From contig NC_132904.1 of assembly GCF_047675955.1 (NCBI RefSeq), positions 57,903,435 through 57,967,434 of the forward strand: DNA of 64,000 bases, in the 5' to 3' direction. A program made the position numbers and the translations under genes. Below the pieces are notes generated by a model. It was given only the letters and a program-made list of their open reading frames with translations, did no database searches and was not told the origin of the DNA. The DNA is from Chlorocebus sabaeus (taxonomy: Eukaryota; Chordata; Mammalia; Primates; Cercopithecidae). Of the stretch, positions 1-11,190 are shown piece by piece (positions within the stretch are counted from its first letter, which is position 1; every line of letters begins with the position of its first letter).

Positions 1-458
1 CAGTATTTTCCAAAGTTCCTATAATGAATAGTTAACTTTTATCACAATTTCCAAATAATAATTTGAAGGCATTTATTAGCTATCTGTGTGCAATTATCTG
101 CACATAAGAGGGAAATAGCCATTAGGTTTGAAATAACAAAACAAAAATTATTAGCCCTTGAGTATTTTTCTCATACCACAAAGATAAACTTCTTTATATT
201 GAATCAGAAATGAAAGTCACAGTGGGAAGTTATATTCAAGGTCGTTTAATATAACAAGCAATTTTTATATTTTAGTGCTTGGGATGAAGTTTTCAATTAT
301 TTCTTGAATGAAATAATGTGGCTTGTTAGAATGTGGTTGGGTTAAGAATAAAGGTTTCTCACTTGATCTAATTTTCTTTCTACTGTAATTCCACTTATAT
401 AAATTGGAATTAAATTATGTAGAATTCAAAACAAAGTAGGGAAATGGTGTTAATAAGC
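1..458. other. AT-rich intronic DNA, nothing recognised
   Basis: This stretch lies downstream of the pyrin exon in the direction of NLRP14 transcription, so it belongs to the following intron. It holds no convincing ORF, RNA gene or recognisable repeat. Confidence 0.5.
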
Positions 459-798
459 CAGTGGTCTGAAATTCCCAACCTTTTGGGCACCAGGGGCCAG
501 TTTCGTGGAAGACAATTTTTCCATGGATGTAGGGGGCAGGGGTGAATCAGGATGATTCAATTGCATTACATTTATCATTAGATTCTCATAAGGAGCATAC
601 AACCTAAATCCCTTGAATGCACAATTCACAATAGGCTTTGTGCTCCTATAAGACTCTAATGCAGCTGCTGATTTGACAGGAGGCGGAGCTCAGGTGGTAA
701 GGCTCACTTGGCCTACCACTCACCTCCTGCTATGTGACCTGGTTCCTGAGGGGCCGCTGATCAGTAGGGGTCTGTGGCCTAGGGGTTGGGGACCCCTG
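459..798 (-). mobile_element. MER1-type hAT-Charlie DNA transposon copy
   Basis: The right edge reads, on the minus strand, as a terminal inverted repeat beginning CAGGGGTCCCCAACCCC, and the left edge holds the partner (CCAACCTTTTGGGCACCAGGG). The interior has the typical stretch mentioning an 'aggaggcggagctcagg' core, as in MER1B. About 340 bp fits the short non-autonomous MER1B form rather than the longer MER1A. A possible 8-bp duplication (tgttaata / tgttaact) is imperfect and offset by a few bases. It has no coding capacity. The family name is from memory. Confidence 0.78.
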
Positions 799-2060
799 TG
801 TTAACTATGACTGAGAAGACTCAGTTCTAGACATGAGTTTTTATATGAACCAGTTGGTCACCACTCCTAGAATTTAATTACGGTACCATCTTTAAAGAAA
901 GTAGGTGTGATAAATGAAAAGTTTCCTGCCAACTCAGTGACTTTTAGTACATAAAATATAAACATTAATATACCTTTGTGCATCAGCCCTTCTTTTAGCA
1001 GGCATTCTAAACACTGTTCTCTTGAGGACCTGAATTAACAAGGCCCTGATTCTGACTTTGGCCAGAGAGTGTTTTGCTAATTCTTTTTGGGTGACATTCA
1101 GGGAACAGGTGGGGTATTAGAAGAAGTCAACAAGAGTTGAACAAAAGTCCTCTGGGAGATAAATCCCCATCCTGTATCAAAACTTTGAATGCCTCCCAAA
1201 TCTGATGAAAGGCCTAACTACTCACCCAGTACTGTCTCCTGGTCTTGTGTCTCTCCAACTTTGGCATCATCTGGTCCTATACTCTGGGCTGACCCTGCAA
1301 CAGGTTCCAATAGGATCGTGATATTTAATGAAAACAAAGTGAGCTTTCACGATGGCTAGAACAGAGGCCAGCATTCTCATCAGTGGTCCAATTCTATGAC
1401 TATCTGGGTTTAAGAAAACTAAAGCTGCCAGAGCCTCAGACTCCATAAGCTTAGTTGAGAGAAGAAACAATGTGATACAGACAACACTGAAGTAGGAGAC
1501 CTCTTGCCATGGCCCCCACCCTGTAGCTCCAGGGCAAATAGTGTAGTGTAAGCCTCAGTTTCCTGAGATATATACATATATATCTAAAGCCTTATATATG
1601 AGTAAGGAATTCTAGATGTCTATATTTCATACCTGAGAATGACTATAAATACTGGCTTGGATTATGTCCAATAATAATTTTCAGCCCATTCCTCATATTT
1701 CAGCAAATACATTAAATCATATTGGATTTCTCAAAATGTTGCCTAACTTATAACTTGTAGTTTAGGTGAAGGCACTTTACGGGACAATTCCTATCACTCA
1801 ATTCCTTTGATCATTTCAACTGGTACAAGATGGATGAATTGCCCCCCGATTAAGGAGCTAGGCTGAGTAACAGTACTCAAAACCCATCTGCCTTTCCTTC
1901 CTCAGATAATCCAACAAGCTCCCCATGCACAAGACCACCATGGAGCTTATGTCCCCCAACATGGTTTAATCCCTAAATCCCTCTTACAGAAACATTCCAT
2001 TGGACTCCAGGAAACACTTCCTTCCTGCCTAGCCCCAGATCTGCCCCTAGCATCACTCAC
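799..2060. other. NLRP14 intron sequence 3' of the pyrin exon
   Basis: There is no supportable gene. A 67-codon open frame at 1267-1470 (minus) has no recognisable domain and looks like chance. A short (TA)-rich run sits near 1568-1585. The intron donor GTGAGT of the upstream exon is at its right border (2055-2060, minus strand). Confidence 0.55.
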
Positions 2061-2349
2061 AGTTGATCTCTTCTTTTGCTCTCTGACACAGATCCTTCAG
2101 GTTCATCTTGCCAAAGATTTTGAGAGTCACACTCCAGGCTTTCTCTCCTGGATAATACTTATTCATCAAATTGGCCAGGTCGTCCCGCCTGGCCTTCTTC
2201 ACTTCATTCCAGGGTATCAGGCCATGCTCAGGTTCCATGGTCTCCTTTAGGAATAACTTGAATGTATTTAATTCCTCTTTGTTTAGCTCCTCCAAATACA
2301 ATAGCAGCCCAAAATCAGGAAAGAAGGAAGATGATGATGAATCTGCCAT
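2061..2349 (-). CDS. NLRP14: NLRP14 first coding exon: pyrin domain (partial gene)
   Basis: The start codon is the minus-strand ATG whose A is at 2349 (MADSSSSSFFPDFGLLLYL...). The exon encodes 96 full codons plus one base and ends before a strong donor, T|GTGAGT, so the frame continues as AAC-T..., in phase with NLR-family pyrin exons. The acceptor is a pyrimidine-rich run ending CAG at 2371-2373, so the exon spans 2061-2370 with about 21 bases of 5' leader. The product is one complete PYD: the six-helix fold is suggested by the LYLEELNKEEL, FKLFLKE, IPWNEVKKA, LANLMNKYYPGEKAW and MNLKDLCQRA segments. The wording matches NLRP14 better than NLRP4, 5, 9 or 13 as I recall them. NLRP14 is a cytosolic NLR-family protein expressed in testis and oocyte. 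Its NACHT and LRR exons would lie left of base 1. The frame is intact. The open frame runs on through the donor to a stop at 2053, which is intron read-through and not protein. Confidence 0.92.
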
Positions 2350-2380
2350 CTTGTCCAAATATTCAGGCCTCTGTGGGGGA
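2350..2380 (-). promoter_or_regulatory. NLRP14: NLRP14 pyrin-exon acceptor and 5' leader
   Basis: On the minus strand a T/C tract (tttttttcccccacag) ends in AG at 2372-2371, followed by about 21 bases of leader and the ATG. An upstream in-frame TTG at 2358 would add three residues (xDK), but the conserved family N terminus MADSSSSS supports the ATG at 2349. Confidence 0.8.
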
Positions 2381-2594
2381 AAAAAATAACCAAAAGCACA
2401 TGGAATAAATGGGACACATGAAAAAGATTTGAAAATGAAATACTTACATAGATTAATTTAACAAATATTTGCAGAAGCCCACTGTATTAGGCTTGGTACT
2501 GACCTAGTGTCCTCTGTAATACATCTTCTTTCACAAACCATTCCTCTAATATAGACCACTATACTGTATATTTATTCCATCTTCTTAGGATTTA

Positions 2595-2785
2595 TTCCCA
2601 GTCCTACCACTTATGAGCGATATAAATAAAGGTAATTCCTCTCTTTGAACCTCAATTTACTCTTCTACTAAGTGGAGATAACAGAGCCAACCTCTAATTT
2701 TCGTGTGGATCAAATAAGGTAGGGTTCATATATCACTTGGCACAGAACTGGCTCCTCCTAAGTATTGCTAACTGTCCGTCCTCAT
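2595..2785 (-). repeat. MIR SINE copy
   Basis: The plus strand reads as a degraded MIR in reverse: 'ccacttatgagc', 'tttgaacctcaatttactcttctac', 'ggagataacagagccaacctc', then 'cacttggcacagaactgg'. It is ancient and heavily diverged. Confidence 0.7.
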
Positions 2786-4215
2786 CCCTTCTATCCCCCA
2801 CCAACATCTAATATACATCTCAGTCCATAAAACATTGTTATTGCACCCCTGCCAACACATTATTATTAATCAAACACATGCAATAGAATATGCTACCATC
2901 TACCTCTTCTTGTCATGTCATCTCTGGTCATAAATCCATACATAATTATTAATAGTCTTTCCTAGCACACAAGCTCCTTTAGTATACTTTCCCCAACACC
3001 ACAGCTGTTCTGGGTGAGTTCAGTGTTAAAGCTCATCCAAAACATCCTCATCTCATGTCTTTGACATCAACTCCCATGACCTTACTGCTCTCCAGCAGTT
3101 TACTCTGATGCTCTCACCCTAGGCTTTATCAATGACTACTCAGACTTTTAAATTGCAAACTCCTATAACCCATTTTCTATTAATATCTTCTGGTTAATTG
3201 AGTGGTTTCATGCCCTTACTCGGTCACAGTTCTTCAAATACCATCAAATCCTTTTGAGCCCTGCGTTTTCCCCTCATCAGCTTATTCAATTTCTTAGTCA
3301 GCATGGGTGCTCCAGTTAATCGCTTAATCCATATTCTCCAAAGCACCATCAAGTTTTCTCAATCTTTTTTGGTGATTTGCCTGAAGAGATAGAGCTAGTA
3401 AGTGGTGCAGCTGGAACTCAACTTAGATCTTTCACTAAAATTCCTGCCCTTTCCAGTCTTTCATAATGTCTCCCCCGATTCTTGCTAATATGATTGGAAA
3501 AGAAAGATGGATGGGGGAAATAAAAGTAGATAGAAGGGAGAGTTTTCCTTTTCAACAGAAGGTGAATTATCTCCAAACTTATATAGTAAATCTGGATTTT
3601 ATCCTACAGTAATTGGTGAGCTATCAGCTGTTTTAAGGTTGTTTGTTTAACTACATGGTACAAACATTCTAGATTACAGATAAATCTGACAAAAACAAGT
3701 CCTATAGTAATTTTTTAAAAAGCAAAAAGGAAAAGATTTGAGGAAACTTCAAAAAAGAACTCTGAAATTTCTCCAGGACATACAGAATATGGTAGGTGAG
3801 GGAAAGCAAGGCACAGAACACATCTTCTACTTCCTGTCTAGAAATCTACAGATATCACTGCATGTGGGTTCATTTTTATCTTTGTCTTTCCTGTAACAAA
3901 TGAGGGGAGCTCTCTTCCCTTTTCTATAGCTTATTTCTCCATCTCTTATCTAAATCTCATAAGCAATTGTTCCCAAATGGATTTAATCCATTAGAAATCT
4001 ATCTTCTTGATCTTCAACTTCTCCCTGTCCACTAAGTCCTACTCATTAGCACTTAAATGTGCCCAAATTTAACTTAGTCTTTTACAAACTTTCCCTTTAC
4101 TCCAAATCCCTTTCATCTTCATAGTCAAACTCCTTCAGTCTTCTATACTCTATCACCTATTATACCTCCTCAATCCACTGCGATAGAACTTTTGCCACCA
4201 CAATTCCACTGAAAT
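2786..4215. other. NLRP14 intron 1, degraded old repeats
   Basis: No gene is seen. The 3380-3460 part ('gagctagtaagtggtgcagctggaactcaa') resembles a MIR core in plus orientation. The 3990-4210 part looks like a pyrimidine-rich antisense copy of some very old interspersed repeat whose family I cannot name. Confidence 0.4.
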
Positions 4216-4219
4216 AACT

Positions 4220-4390
4220 CATACCAATAACTTCCCTGTTACAAAATTCAAGGGGCATTTTGGGATTCAATTTTCCCATCTGTAAGCAGGAGTAGCAAGA
4301 GTACCTACCTCTGCAAGGATTGAAAAAGCTAATGCATGCACCTAACTTCAACAAGGTGCCATACGTTAATAATACTATTTTAACAAAGCC
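4220..4390 (-). repeat. MIR SINE copy
   Basis: The plus strand has the reversed MIR motif series 'ttttcccatctgtaagcagg', 'gtacctacctctgcaaggattg', 'aaggtgccat', typical of MIR in antisense orientation. Confidence 0.6.
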
Positions 4391-4799
4391 TTACATCTTG
4401 ATATTTACTTGCCTCTTTGCTGTCGTAATCCCACACTTTTTTCATTTTCCTCCTCCTTTCTGGGTGTCCCTTTGAGCCGAGATCTATACAAGTCTGAATC
4501 CTATTAGCTTTCTACTATATGATATCTACAATTATAATACAGTACAATATACTGTAGTCTCCTTCCCAAAGGTTTTATGCTGTTCTTGAAGAAATTTGTT
4601 TTGTTTTGTCTTTTTACCTTTTTAGAAAAAGGAACACATGTTTGGCGCTGTTTCTCTTATAGGAAGGCATTCATTCATTCAAAAATGCCCTGAACTAAAA
4701 TGGGAACCCATGGTCTACAAGGATTTCAATTTGCAAATGGATGTAAATTTTTGCCTATAACAAAACATATTTGTTCAAAATAATTAGCTCATATTAATG

Positions 4800-5000
4800 A
4801 CTACATTTGTGAGGACCTAGTGTGTATAGGTTCTTTATAAACATTTTCTCTAGACTTTAAAACAGACCTGAAAGTTTGATTTTATCCACATTTACAGATA
4901 CGGAGTCTCAGAAATTAAGAAATTTGCCCAGGTCATAGAGTTGACAAATGGCCTATCATACTACAAAGCTTACTCTCTTTCTACTACATAGCATTGCCTT
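4800..5000 (+). repeat. MIR SINE copy
   Basis: It follows the sense MIR pattern: 'gaggacctagtgtgtataggt', 'tttatccacatttacagatacgg', 'gaaattaagaaatttgcccaggtcat', then the 'ctctttctactacatagcattgcc' tail. Confidence 0.75.
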
Positions 5001-5562
5001 TTAATTTCACTTCAGTTTCCTAGGCACTGGAAATTCAGAGTTATACAAAATCTGTGTGGCCATGCTCTGTGAGAGCAGACCCTGTGCTGAACACGACTGG
5101 AAGAGGAAGACCTCTAAATACAGCATGACTATCATTTGGGTCAGAGTAGTTCTAGGAGAACACAAAGGGACAAGGGATTCTTACCTAGAGAGGGTAGAAA
5201 TATGGAGGTCTCAGGGAAGTAAGATTTGACCTAGGAAGTCAGGTGTTTCCACCCTTTTCATACAGTCTGGATTGATTTCCTTTTTCGGTTGCTCTAACTA
5301 AATCTCCTATAGCAGTTTCCCAACCTCAGTAATACTGAAATTTTAGGCTGGATACTTCCTTGGGGGACACTATATGTGCATTATATGATGTTGAGCAGTA
5401 TTCATGGCTTCTACCTATTCGATGCCAATTAGAACCCTGGATCTTCTACAGTTGTGACAAACAAGAAATGTCTCTACATATTGACAAATGACCCCAGGGC
5501 AGCAAACTGCCCCCCAGTTGAAAAAAATTCAAGAGTCTAACCACTACTGCTAAGTGTACAAC

Positions 5563-5890
5563 TTTTTTTTTTGGAGATGGAGTCTTGCTTTGTCACCCAG
5601 GCTGGAGTGTAGTGGTGGATCTCTGCTCACTACAACCTCTGCCTTCCCTCCTGGGTTCAAGCAATTCTCATGCCTCAGCCTCCCAAATAACTTGGACTTC
5701 AGGTGCCTGCCACCATGCCTGGCTAATTTTATTTATTTATTTATTTATTTATTTTTGGGTTTTTAGTAGAGACAGGGTTTCACCATGTTGGCCACGCTGG
5801 TCTCCAACTCCTGATCTTAAGTGATCTGCCCACCTAGGCCTCCCAAAGTGCTGGGATTACAGTGACAGGCATGAGCCATGGTGCCTGGCC
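5563..5890 (-). mobile_element. AluS-type element
   Basis: A full dimeric Alu in antisense: it begins with a T run, then 'gagatggagtcttgctttgtcacccaggctgg', and ends 'gagccatggtgcctggcc'. The right-arm/left-arm linker region carries an (ATTT)n expansion at about 5728-5756. Divergence fits the AluS age class. Confidence 0.93.
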
Positions 5891-6479
5891 TAAATGTACA
5901 AATGATTTAATTCTATCATAATAATTAAATCAAAGAAAAATAGTAGACAGCCAAGAAAATACATTCTCATTGAATTTCAATTTATTATAGAAGAGATACC
6001 ATAATTGGGAGGAAAGAATTCAGTGTCGTTCATTAGGACAACTTGTAAACCATTTTGACAAGAATTAATTAGTATCCTCTTAAATCATGCCAGATATAAT
6101 TATATCTGGAAAGTATCATTAATACTTCAAACCAGGGAGGAGAAAACAGCAAAGAACATTCATTACAACTTAGGAAAGATGGGACTTACCAGTTTGGACA
6201 CAATAAGGGAACTGACCAAGAACCACAATGAATATTTGAAGACATATTGTTAACTATGTTGAAATTAAAACCTCTTGTCCTTAAAATTCAAACACAAATG
6301 GTCGACCAAAAACAGCAAAATGTTTACAGGGAATATGGCAAATAAGCAGTTGAAGTGTAAATTAATAAAACCACTTTAAAACTGTTTGTATTAACTACTA
6401 AAATTGGAGATGTCCACCCAGGTCCAAATTTTGGTTTCTAACCTGTACCATTTGCCAATAAAAGGAATCAGGGATCCTC

Positions 6480-7385
6480 TGAGAAACTGCTGATTCTAGG
6501 GCTAGGATAGGGAATAGATACGATGAGCTTATAGCATCTCATAGTGCCAGAAATAAGGAAAGGAAAATAATGGGGTATGCAAAGAGACTGAAGATACAAC
6601 TGGAAAGAGTTCCCAATGGCCAAAATAAACAACAGTATTGGATTATAGCCCAAAGTACAAAGCAAGTATCCATGAGTCCATATAGATACAGATAAATGTC
6701 CCAATATATGAGAGAAAAGAGACAAATCTCTCTTAGAGAAGATTTCCAAATACTTTATGTAGGATATTCTCCCCTCCAGGAAATGGCTCTTAACCCAACT
6801 GCACACCACCTTCCAGAGCACTGAGTGTGCTTATTGATTTCCTCCCAAAGAGAGGAGTATGGGAGTAGGTGGGGAGAGTGGAGAAACTTTTTAGTGAGAA
6901 GCCTGACAAACACTCTCCCAAGATCAAGACTACTATTATCAGCCATAAGTCAATGTGATAGCATGTACTATTGACACTGTGAATGGCATGTTACTACTGT
7001 GATATTACTTCCCCAAACCCAGCATCCTAGTCTAGCCATAAGAAAAAATTAAAGTGAGGGACAAGCTACAAATTACCAGACTAGTACTTCTCAGAACTGT
7101 CAAGGTCATCAGAAAACAAGGAAAGACTGAGAAATTTTCACAGACCAGAGGAATCTACAGAGACAAAATGACTAAATGTAATATTTAGGAATAGAAAAAG
7201 AACAATATGGAAAAATTAGTGAAATTCAAATTAAGTGCAACTTAATTGCCTTATTGTCTTCATTGTGACAAATATACCATTGTAATGCACGATATTAAAA
7301 ATTGGGGAAATTGGGTGACAGGTATACAAGAAATGTCTGTAATTCTAATAAATACTATTCTAAAATGGTTATTCCTTAAAACTTG
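6480..7385 (+). repeat. L1M/L1ME-type 3' end
   Basis: This has the wording of old L1 3' UTR sequence: 'gtcatcagaaaacaaggaaagactgag', 'acaaatataccattgtaatgc', 'ggtgacaggtatacaag...ctgtaattc'. No ORF survives. It is followed directly by another L1M fragment. Confidence 0.62.
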
Positions 7386-7389
7386 AAAT

Positions 7390-7900
7390 ATACATACACT
7401 ATGAAATAGCAATTAAAGTTCTTAGAAAACATCCAATAGAAATACGTGTGTAGGTATAGCAGGAGATATGCAATAACTACAGCAGCACTGCTTGTAATTC
7501 CTAAGCACTTGAAAAGATCCAAGAGTTCATCTATAGTAGAACCAATCAATACACTGTGGTAAATTCATACAACAAAATCCTAAACAGCAAAGAAAATATA
7601 TTATTGCAGCTATATGCCACTAGAATAAATCTCGTAATTAGTGAAAGAAGCCAAATCAAACAAGATTATGAAGTAGCTATCATAAAAGTCGGTTTCCTAA
7701 TACCCCTGTGGAGATGAGGTGGAGGGGGATGAAGGGGGCCTTAGGTCCTGGTAATTAATGTCCTATTCCTTGACCTGCTGATGGTTTACATGAGTGATCA
7801 CTTGGTAATCATTTACTAAGGTGCTTGTTTATACTTAGTGCAGTCTTTTATGAATTACAGTTCACATTAAAATATTGTTTTAAAAAGGTTCATATCCCTA
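7390..7900 (+). repeat. L1M-type 3' fragment
   Basis: Typical old L1 ORF2/3' UTR junction wording: 'agcagcactgcttgtaattcc', 'cacgtggtaaattcatac'-like text, 'gccactagaataaatctc', 'gtgaaagaagccaaatc', then a G-rich segment with 'ggaggggga' and an AT-rich end. Confidence 0.68.
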
Positions 7901-8463
7901 AAATGACACGATACAAATAGATCAGAATAGCAATAAGGCAAATTTATTGTGAATAGCCTATTCATAGAAGGGGGAAAAAAGTAAAAAGCAAATGGCTAAC
8001 AAGTATTTCAGAAAATTTTCACACTTAAGCATTTAGCACAACTAATGCAAACCAGGAAACAGCCCTTCTCAAAGTTCAAAATGACAAAAATAAGCTTTAA
8101 AAAACAGTACCATATAAAAGTAAGGAGTTAATATGTTATTGCTACACTCTTGAAAAACTGCATGTCTGCATGTCTACTGAGAATTTTACAAACATGCATG
8201 AGTTTTCAAGCAGTATCTTCTTTGGTAAATTATCCACTGGGAAAAAAAATTCCTAAATACAGAAAAGAGAGTTTTGTGCATAAGAGTGTTTGTTTAGAAT
8301 AGTAAATAATATCAATAAGGATTCAATTATAATAAATGTATAAAAATATAGCACTTGATTTTTAGTCATTAAAATGTCCTCATTATACAGCAAAACAGAT
8401 GGCAGTTATATGAAGATTACAACTAAGCAAACAAAACCTCTACATAAAAAAAAGTACTTAAAA

Positions 8464-8525
8464 TAATTGTCACAAATTGTCCTAACTCAAAACACAACAG
8501 AGTTTAGGACAATTTGTGACAATTA
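8464..8525. repeat. Short near-perfect inverted repeat (hairpin)
   Basis: Bases 8464-8485 are the exact reverse complement of 8504-8525 (22 bp, core ATTGTCACAAATTGTCCTA), separated by 18 bases. Three further base pairs (CTC/GAG) continue into the loop after a one-base bulge. No transposon terminal motif was recognised. Confidence 0.85.
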
Positions 8526-9500
8526 CTTTCATCAGAATACATTCCTTAAATAAGTAGACAAATAAAAGGGTAAAAAGGCAATATCCATTTGTCAAATTCC
8601 AAAGAGTTAAAGAAATGAATGCCTGGCATCTGTACTTGAATTTGGCATGTTGACAATAATTGCTAACTTGCATAGAAAGAGCAATTTTGGGTCACTGCTG
8701 GAGTGGAGGGAGTGGGGGTGTTAAAGCACTAAAGCACTATAGGCTAGAGGATGACCAACGCAGGGAGCAAGCATGTGCCACCTTACTAATATTTCTTGAA
8801 CTTTGCTAGGGAGAGGTGGAGAGACAGATACTGATAACCTGGTGCACCTGCAGAGCAGTTTTTAGGCGGCTTGTTTCGTTTTCAGTAGGGAGAGGGGCTA
8901 GCAGGAGACCCAGAGTGAATGAAAGACGGCAGAACACAGGTGGCGGGAATAGCTTCAGACTGAAGGACAAACACCTGCTCCTGGGTAGAGAGGCGAGGGG
9001 CTTGCCTGCATTCGTCAAGCCTGGTGAAAGTGGGACTATTCATATCGTTTTAATCCAGGAGATTCTAGAAGTGGGCACCGCAGGCAGTGCCTGCCAAATT
9101 CCAGTACAGCTGGCAGGCATTCATTTCTTTATCTCTTTGGAATTTTACAAATGGATACAGGCCACACTAGGTCTCCAGCCGAAGGCTACTTGCAGGTGAC
9201 CGTGGACTCGCACCCTCAAGGTCGCTTTTCCACTCTGGTCGTGTCCGGCGCCATGCCCAAAAGTGTCCCACCCTGGGATGTCCTGGCAACTCATCCTCTT
9301 GGGCCCTGAGTCCACATTACTTTCATTTTCAGAATGTGGGCGCTGGATGGACTCACAGAGAACCCAACTTCCCATTTTAGAGTGGACAAAGTATGCATCC
9401 AGAGAAGAGGAGAGTCATTCCATACCTCGGTCTCATCAGGCGTCGGTGTCAAAGGGTAAAAGCGCCGAAAGCCAGGCCTCAGAGGGACAGGAAAGTATCA
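8526..9500. other. NLRP14 intron 1, no gene recognised
   Basis: GC content rises from about 8.7 kb toward the CpG-rich patch. Overlapping open frames on both strands (8816-9199 plus, 9145-9375 minus) have no recognisable domain, and I do not call them genes. Confidence 0.45.
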
Positions 9501-9860
9501 ACAGGCACTTGTTGTTACAGCAAAGGGGAACGCACTCCGGCCCTTAATGCCTTGTCTCCCTCCTCCCCTGCGAGAGGAGCAAACCCTTTAAGAGGGCTGC
9601 GGGCCAGCCTGGGTGGTTGGACCCCACCGCCTGACCTAGCGAATCTCTCTTCCCATTGGCTGGAGGGGCCAAGGGAGCGCTGCTCCCACTCTCCACCTCT
9701 ATGCTCTTCCCCGCATTTACCGCAGAAGATTCGGTGTTCAATATAGAATCCTCTGAGCTCAGCAAACCTGTGGACGCACGTCCTTCCTCCTTGCCTTCCC
9801 GATGTGGGGAAGAGGAAGTCGGGGAATTGAACCCTAGCTTTGAAGGACCTTTCCCAGACT
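9500..9860 (-). promoter_or_regulatory. CpG-rich promoter-like patch inside NLRP14 intron 1
   Basis: A locally GC- and CpG-rich segment stands in an otherwise AT-rich intron. It has an inverted CCAAT box (ATTGG, 9655-9659), so the box is in CCAAT sense on the minus strand, the direction of NLRP14 transcription. The TTTAAGAGGG run near 9586 lies downstream on that strand. No TATA box is clear. Inference: a possible alternative or fossil promoter. Alternatively it is a GC-rich repeat remnant. Confidence 0.35.
9694..9786 (-). repeat. 93-bp segment A of an inverted homologous pair
   Basis: Read on the minus strand this segment aligns without a gap to 11098-11190 on the plus strand. By eye about 11 mismatches give close to 88% identity. 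Shared blocks include GAAGGACGTGCG, CCACAGGTTTGCTGAGC and CTATATTGAACAC. It lies within the CpG-rich patch. Confidence 0.8.
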
Positions 9861-9989
9861 GGCTGACTCCCAATAAGCAGTGTCCCTTTATTCGTCCATC
9901 TAATAGCCGTACAATTATTGAGCATCTTATTTGTGCCTGTCAGTTTTCTGGGTCCTGTCTAGCAGTGAATAAAATATCCAAAGTCTTGC

Positions 9990-10330
9990 TCATCTAGCCC
10001 TTACCTCCATGGAGCTTACATTCTGTTGAAGGGGCGCAGATAATGAATTGTAGTATACCAGGTGGTGATAATTGCTGTGGAGAAAATCAGAATAGGGCAA
10101 GGAATACAGCGCTGGGGGTGAGAAGTGGGGGATGGGTCCTATTTCTCTTTGAATAGGAAGAGAAGACACTACTAAGGTGATATTTGCAGAACGTGAAAGT
10201 GTGAGCAATGCAGATATCTGGGAGATGGAGCACTCCAGGAGGAAGAAATAGCAAGCGCAGAGACCCTCAGTTAAGAGCCTACTCGACATATTTAAGGAAC
10301 ATCTGAGTCAAATTGACCACAGTAGTCACT
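9990..10330 (+). repeat. Ancient interspersed repeat, 5' portion
   Basis: The wording ('catggagcttacattctgttg', 'caggtggtgataattgctgtgg', 'agatatctgggagatgg') is that of a widespread long mammalian repeat. I recognise it but cannot name it securely. Its continuation appears at about 11935-14040, and another copy lies at 50640-51100. Confidence 0.6.
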
Positions 10331-11097
10331 AAGGCTCTGTGTTGATTTATGGATAGTGCAATTTCATTCAAATCCCACATGACTAGAACTGTTCTAAGAT
10401 GAATTCATGGCCTTGGCCCCTGAAGACAGTCTTAGAAGCTAATAGATCTAGGAGCTTCAGGATTGAGAATTGCCTCTCAGATGAGAAACCTCTGGATCAC
10501 ATGGGTAAATGGATGCTCTGTTCGGATGGCTTCCTTTTTCTAAGGATTACCCATTTGGAACAAGTTTTCATATTCATATAGCAGCAAGATTTGGGTGATT
10601 TATCCTTATTTAAGGTAGCATTTTTCCAGCTGGACTCTTCATGGAGAACTTCAAGCTTTATTGACAAAGGAGGAGCCAGTATTCGTTGGCATTAAGAAAA
10701 TATGCACTCTAGGCAACTGATACTAAGGATTCAGGCATGCTAGTTAGCAAGACAGGTCCAACAACCTCAATAACAGCCAGAAATCAGAGGTTTAGATTAT
10801 AAAGATTCATACAAAAACTACCTCAAAAGGATAGCCAAGTGTAGGGTGAGAGAAAAGGCAAACTCTTTTTAGTTTGGTTCCAACATACTATGTTAAATTG
10901 CTATAATGTGCTAATGTGCTGAATATTACATTCACGAACATGTACATCTTAAGAGAAACTATAAATTCTGGAAGGTTTGGTTTTGAAATTGTTTCTAACA
11001 TGCACAGAAAACCATGAAATAGAACATTTTTGCTGTCCCATGAAGGATATCTGTATAAATATTCATACTGTTATTATCTTGTTCTGTTTTCGTTTCA
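10331..11097. other. Unassigned intronic DNA between repeat pieces
   Basis: It separates the two halves of the ancient repeat and contains no gene I can support. Its right end is a pyrimidine-rich tract closing in TTTCAG at 11092-11097, immediately before the homologous segment at 11098. Confidence 0.4.
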
Positions 11098-11190
11098 GAA
11101 GGACGTGCGCCCACAGGTTTGCTGAGCACAGAGGATCCTATATTGAACACTGTATCTTCTGTGGTAAATATGTGGAAGAGGATAGAGGCG
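11098..11190 (+). repeat. 93-bp segment B of an inverted homologous pair
   Basis: Partner of 9694-9786. Homology starts exactly after an acceptor-like tract (ttgttctgttttcgtttcag) and stops at 11190, where the flanks diverge. Both copies contain an internal GGTAAAT that could act as a weak donor. Confidence 0.8.

Noticed and set aside
2053..2358. Reading the pyrin frame as a complete 101-residue PYD-only protein
   Set aside because: The last residues and stop come from reading through a strong donor (T|GTGAGT at 2060) that matches the family exon border.
9515..9997. Several open frames over 90 codons on both strands at 9.3-10.0 kb
   Set aside because: They overlap in four frames in GC-rich DNA, show no domain, and have no splice or family support. 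GC-rich sequence gives long chance frames.
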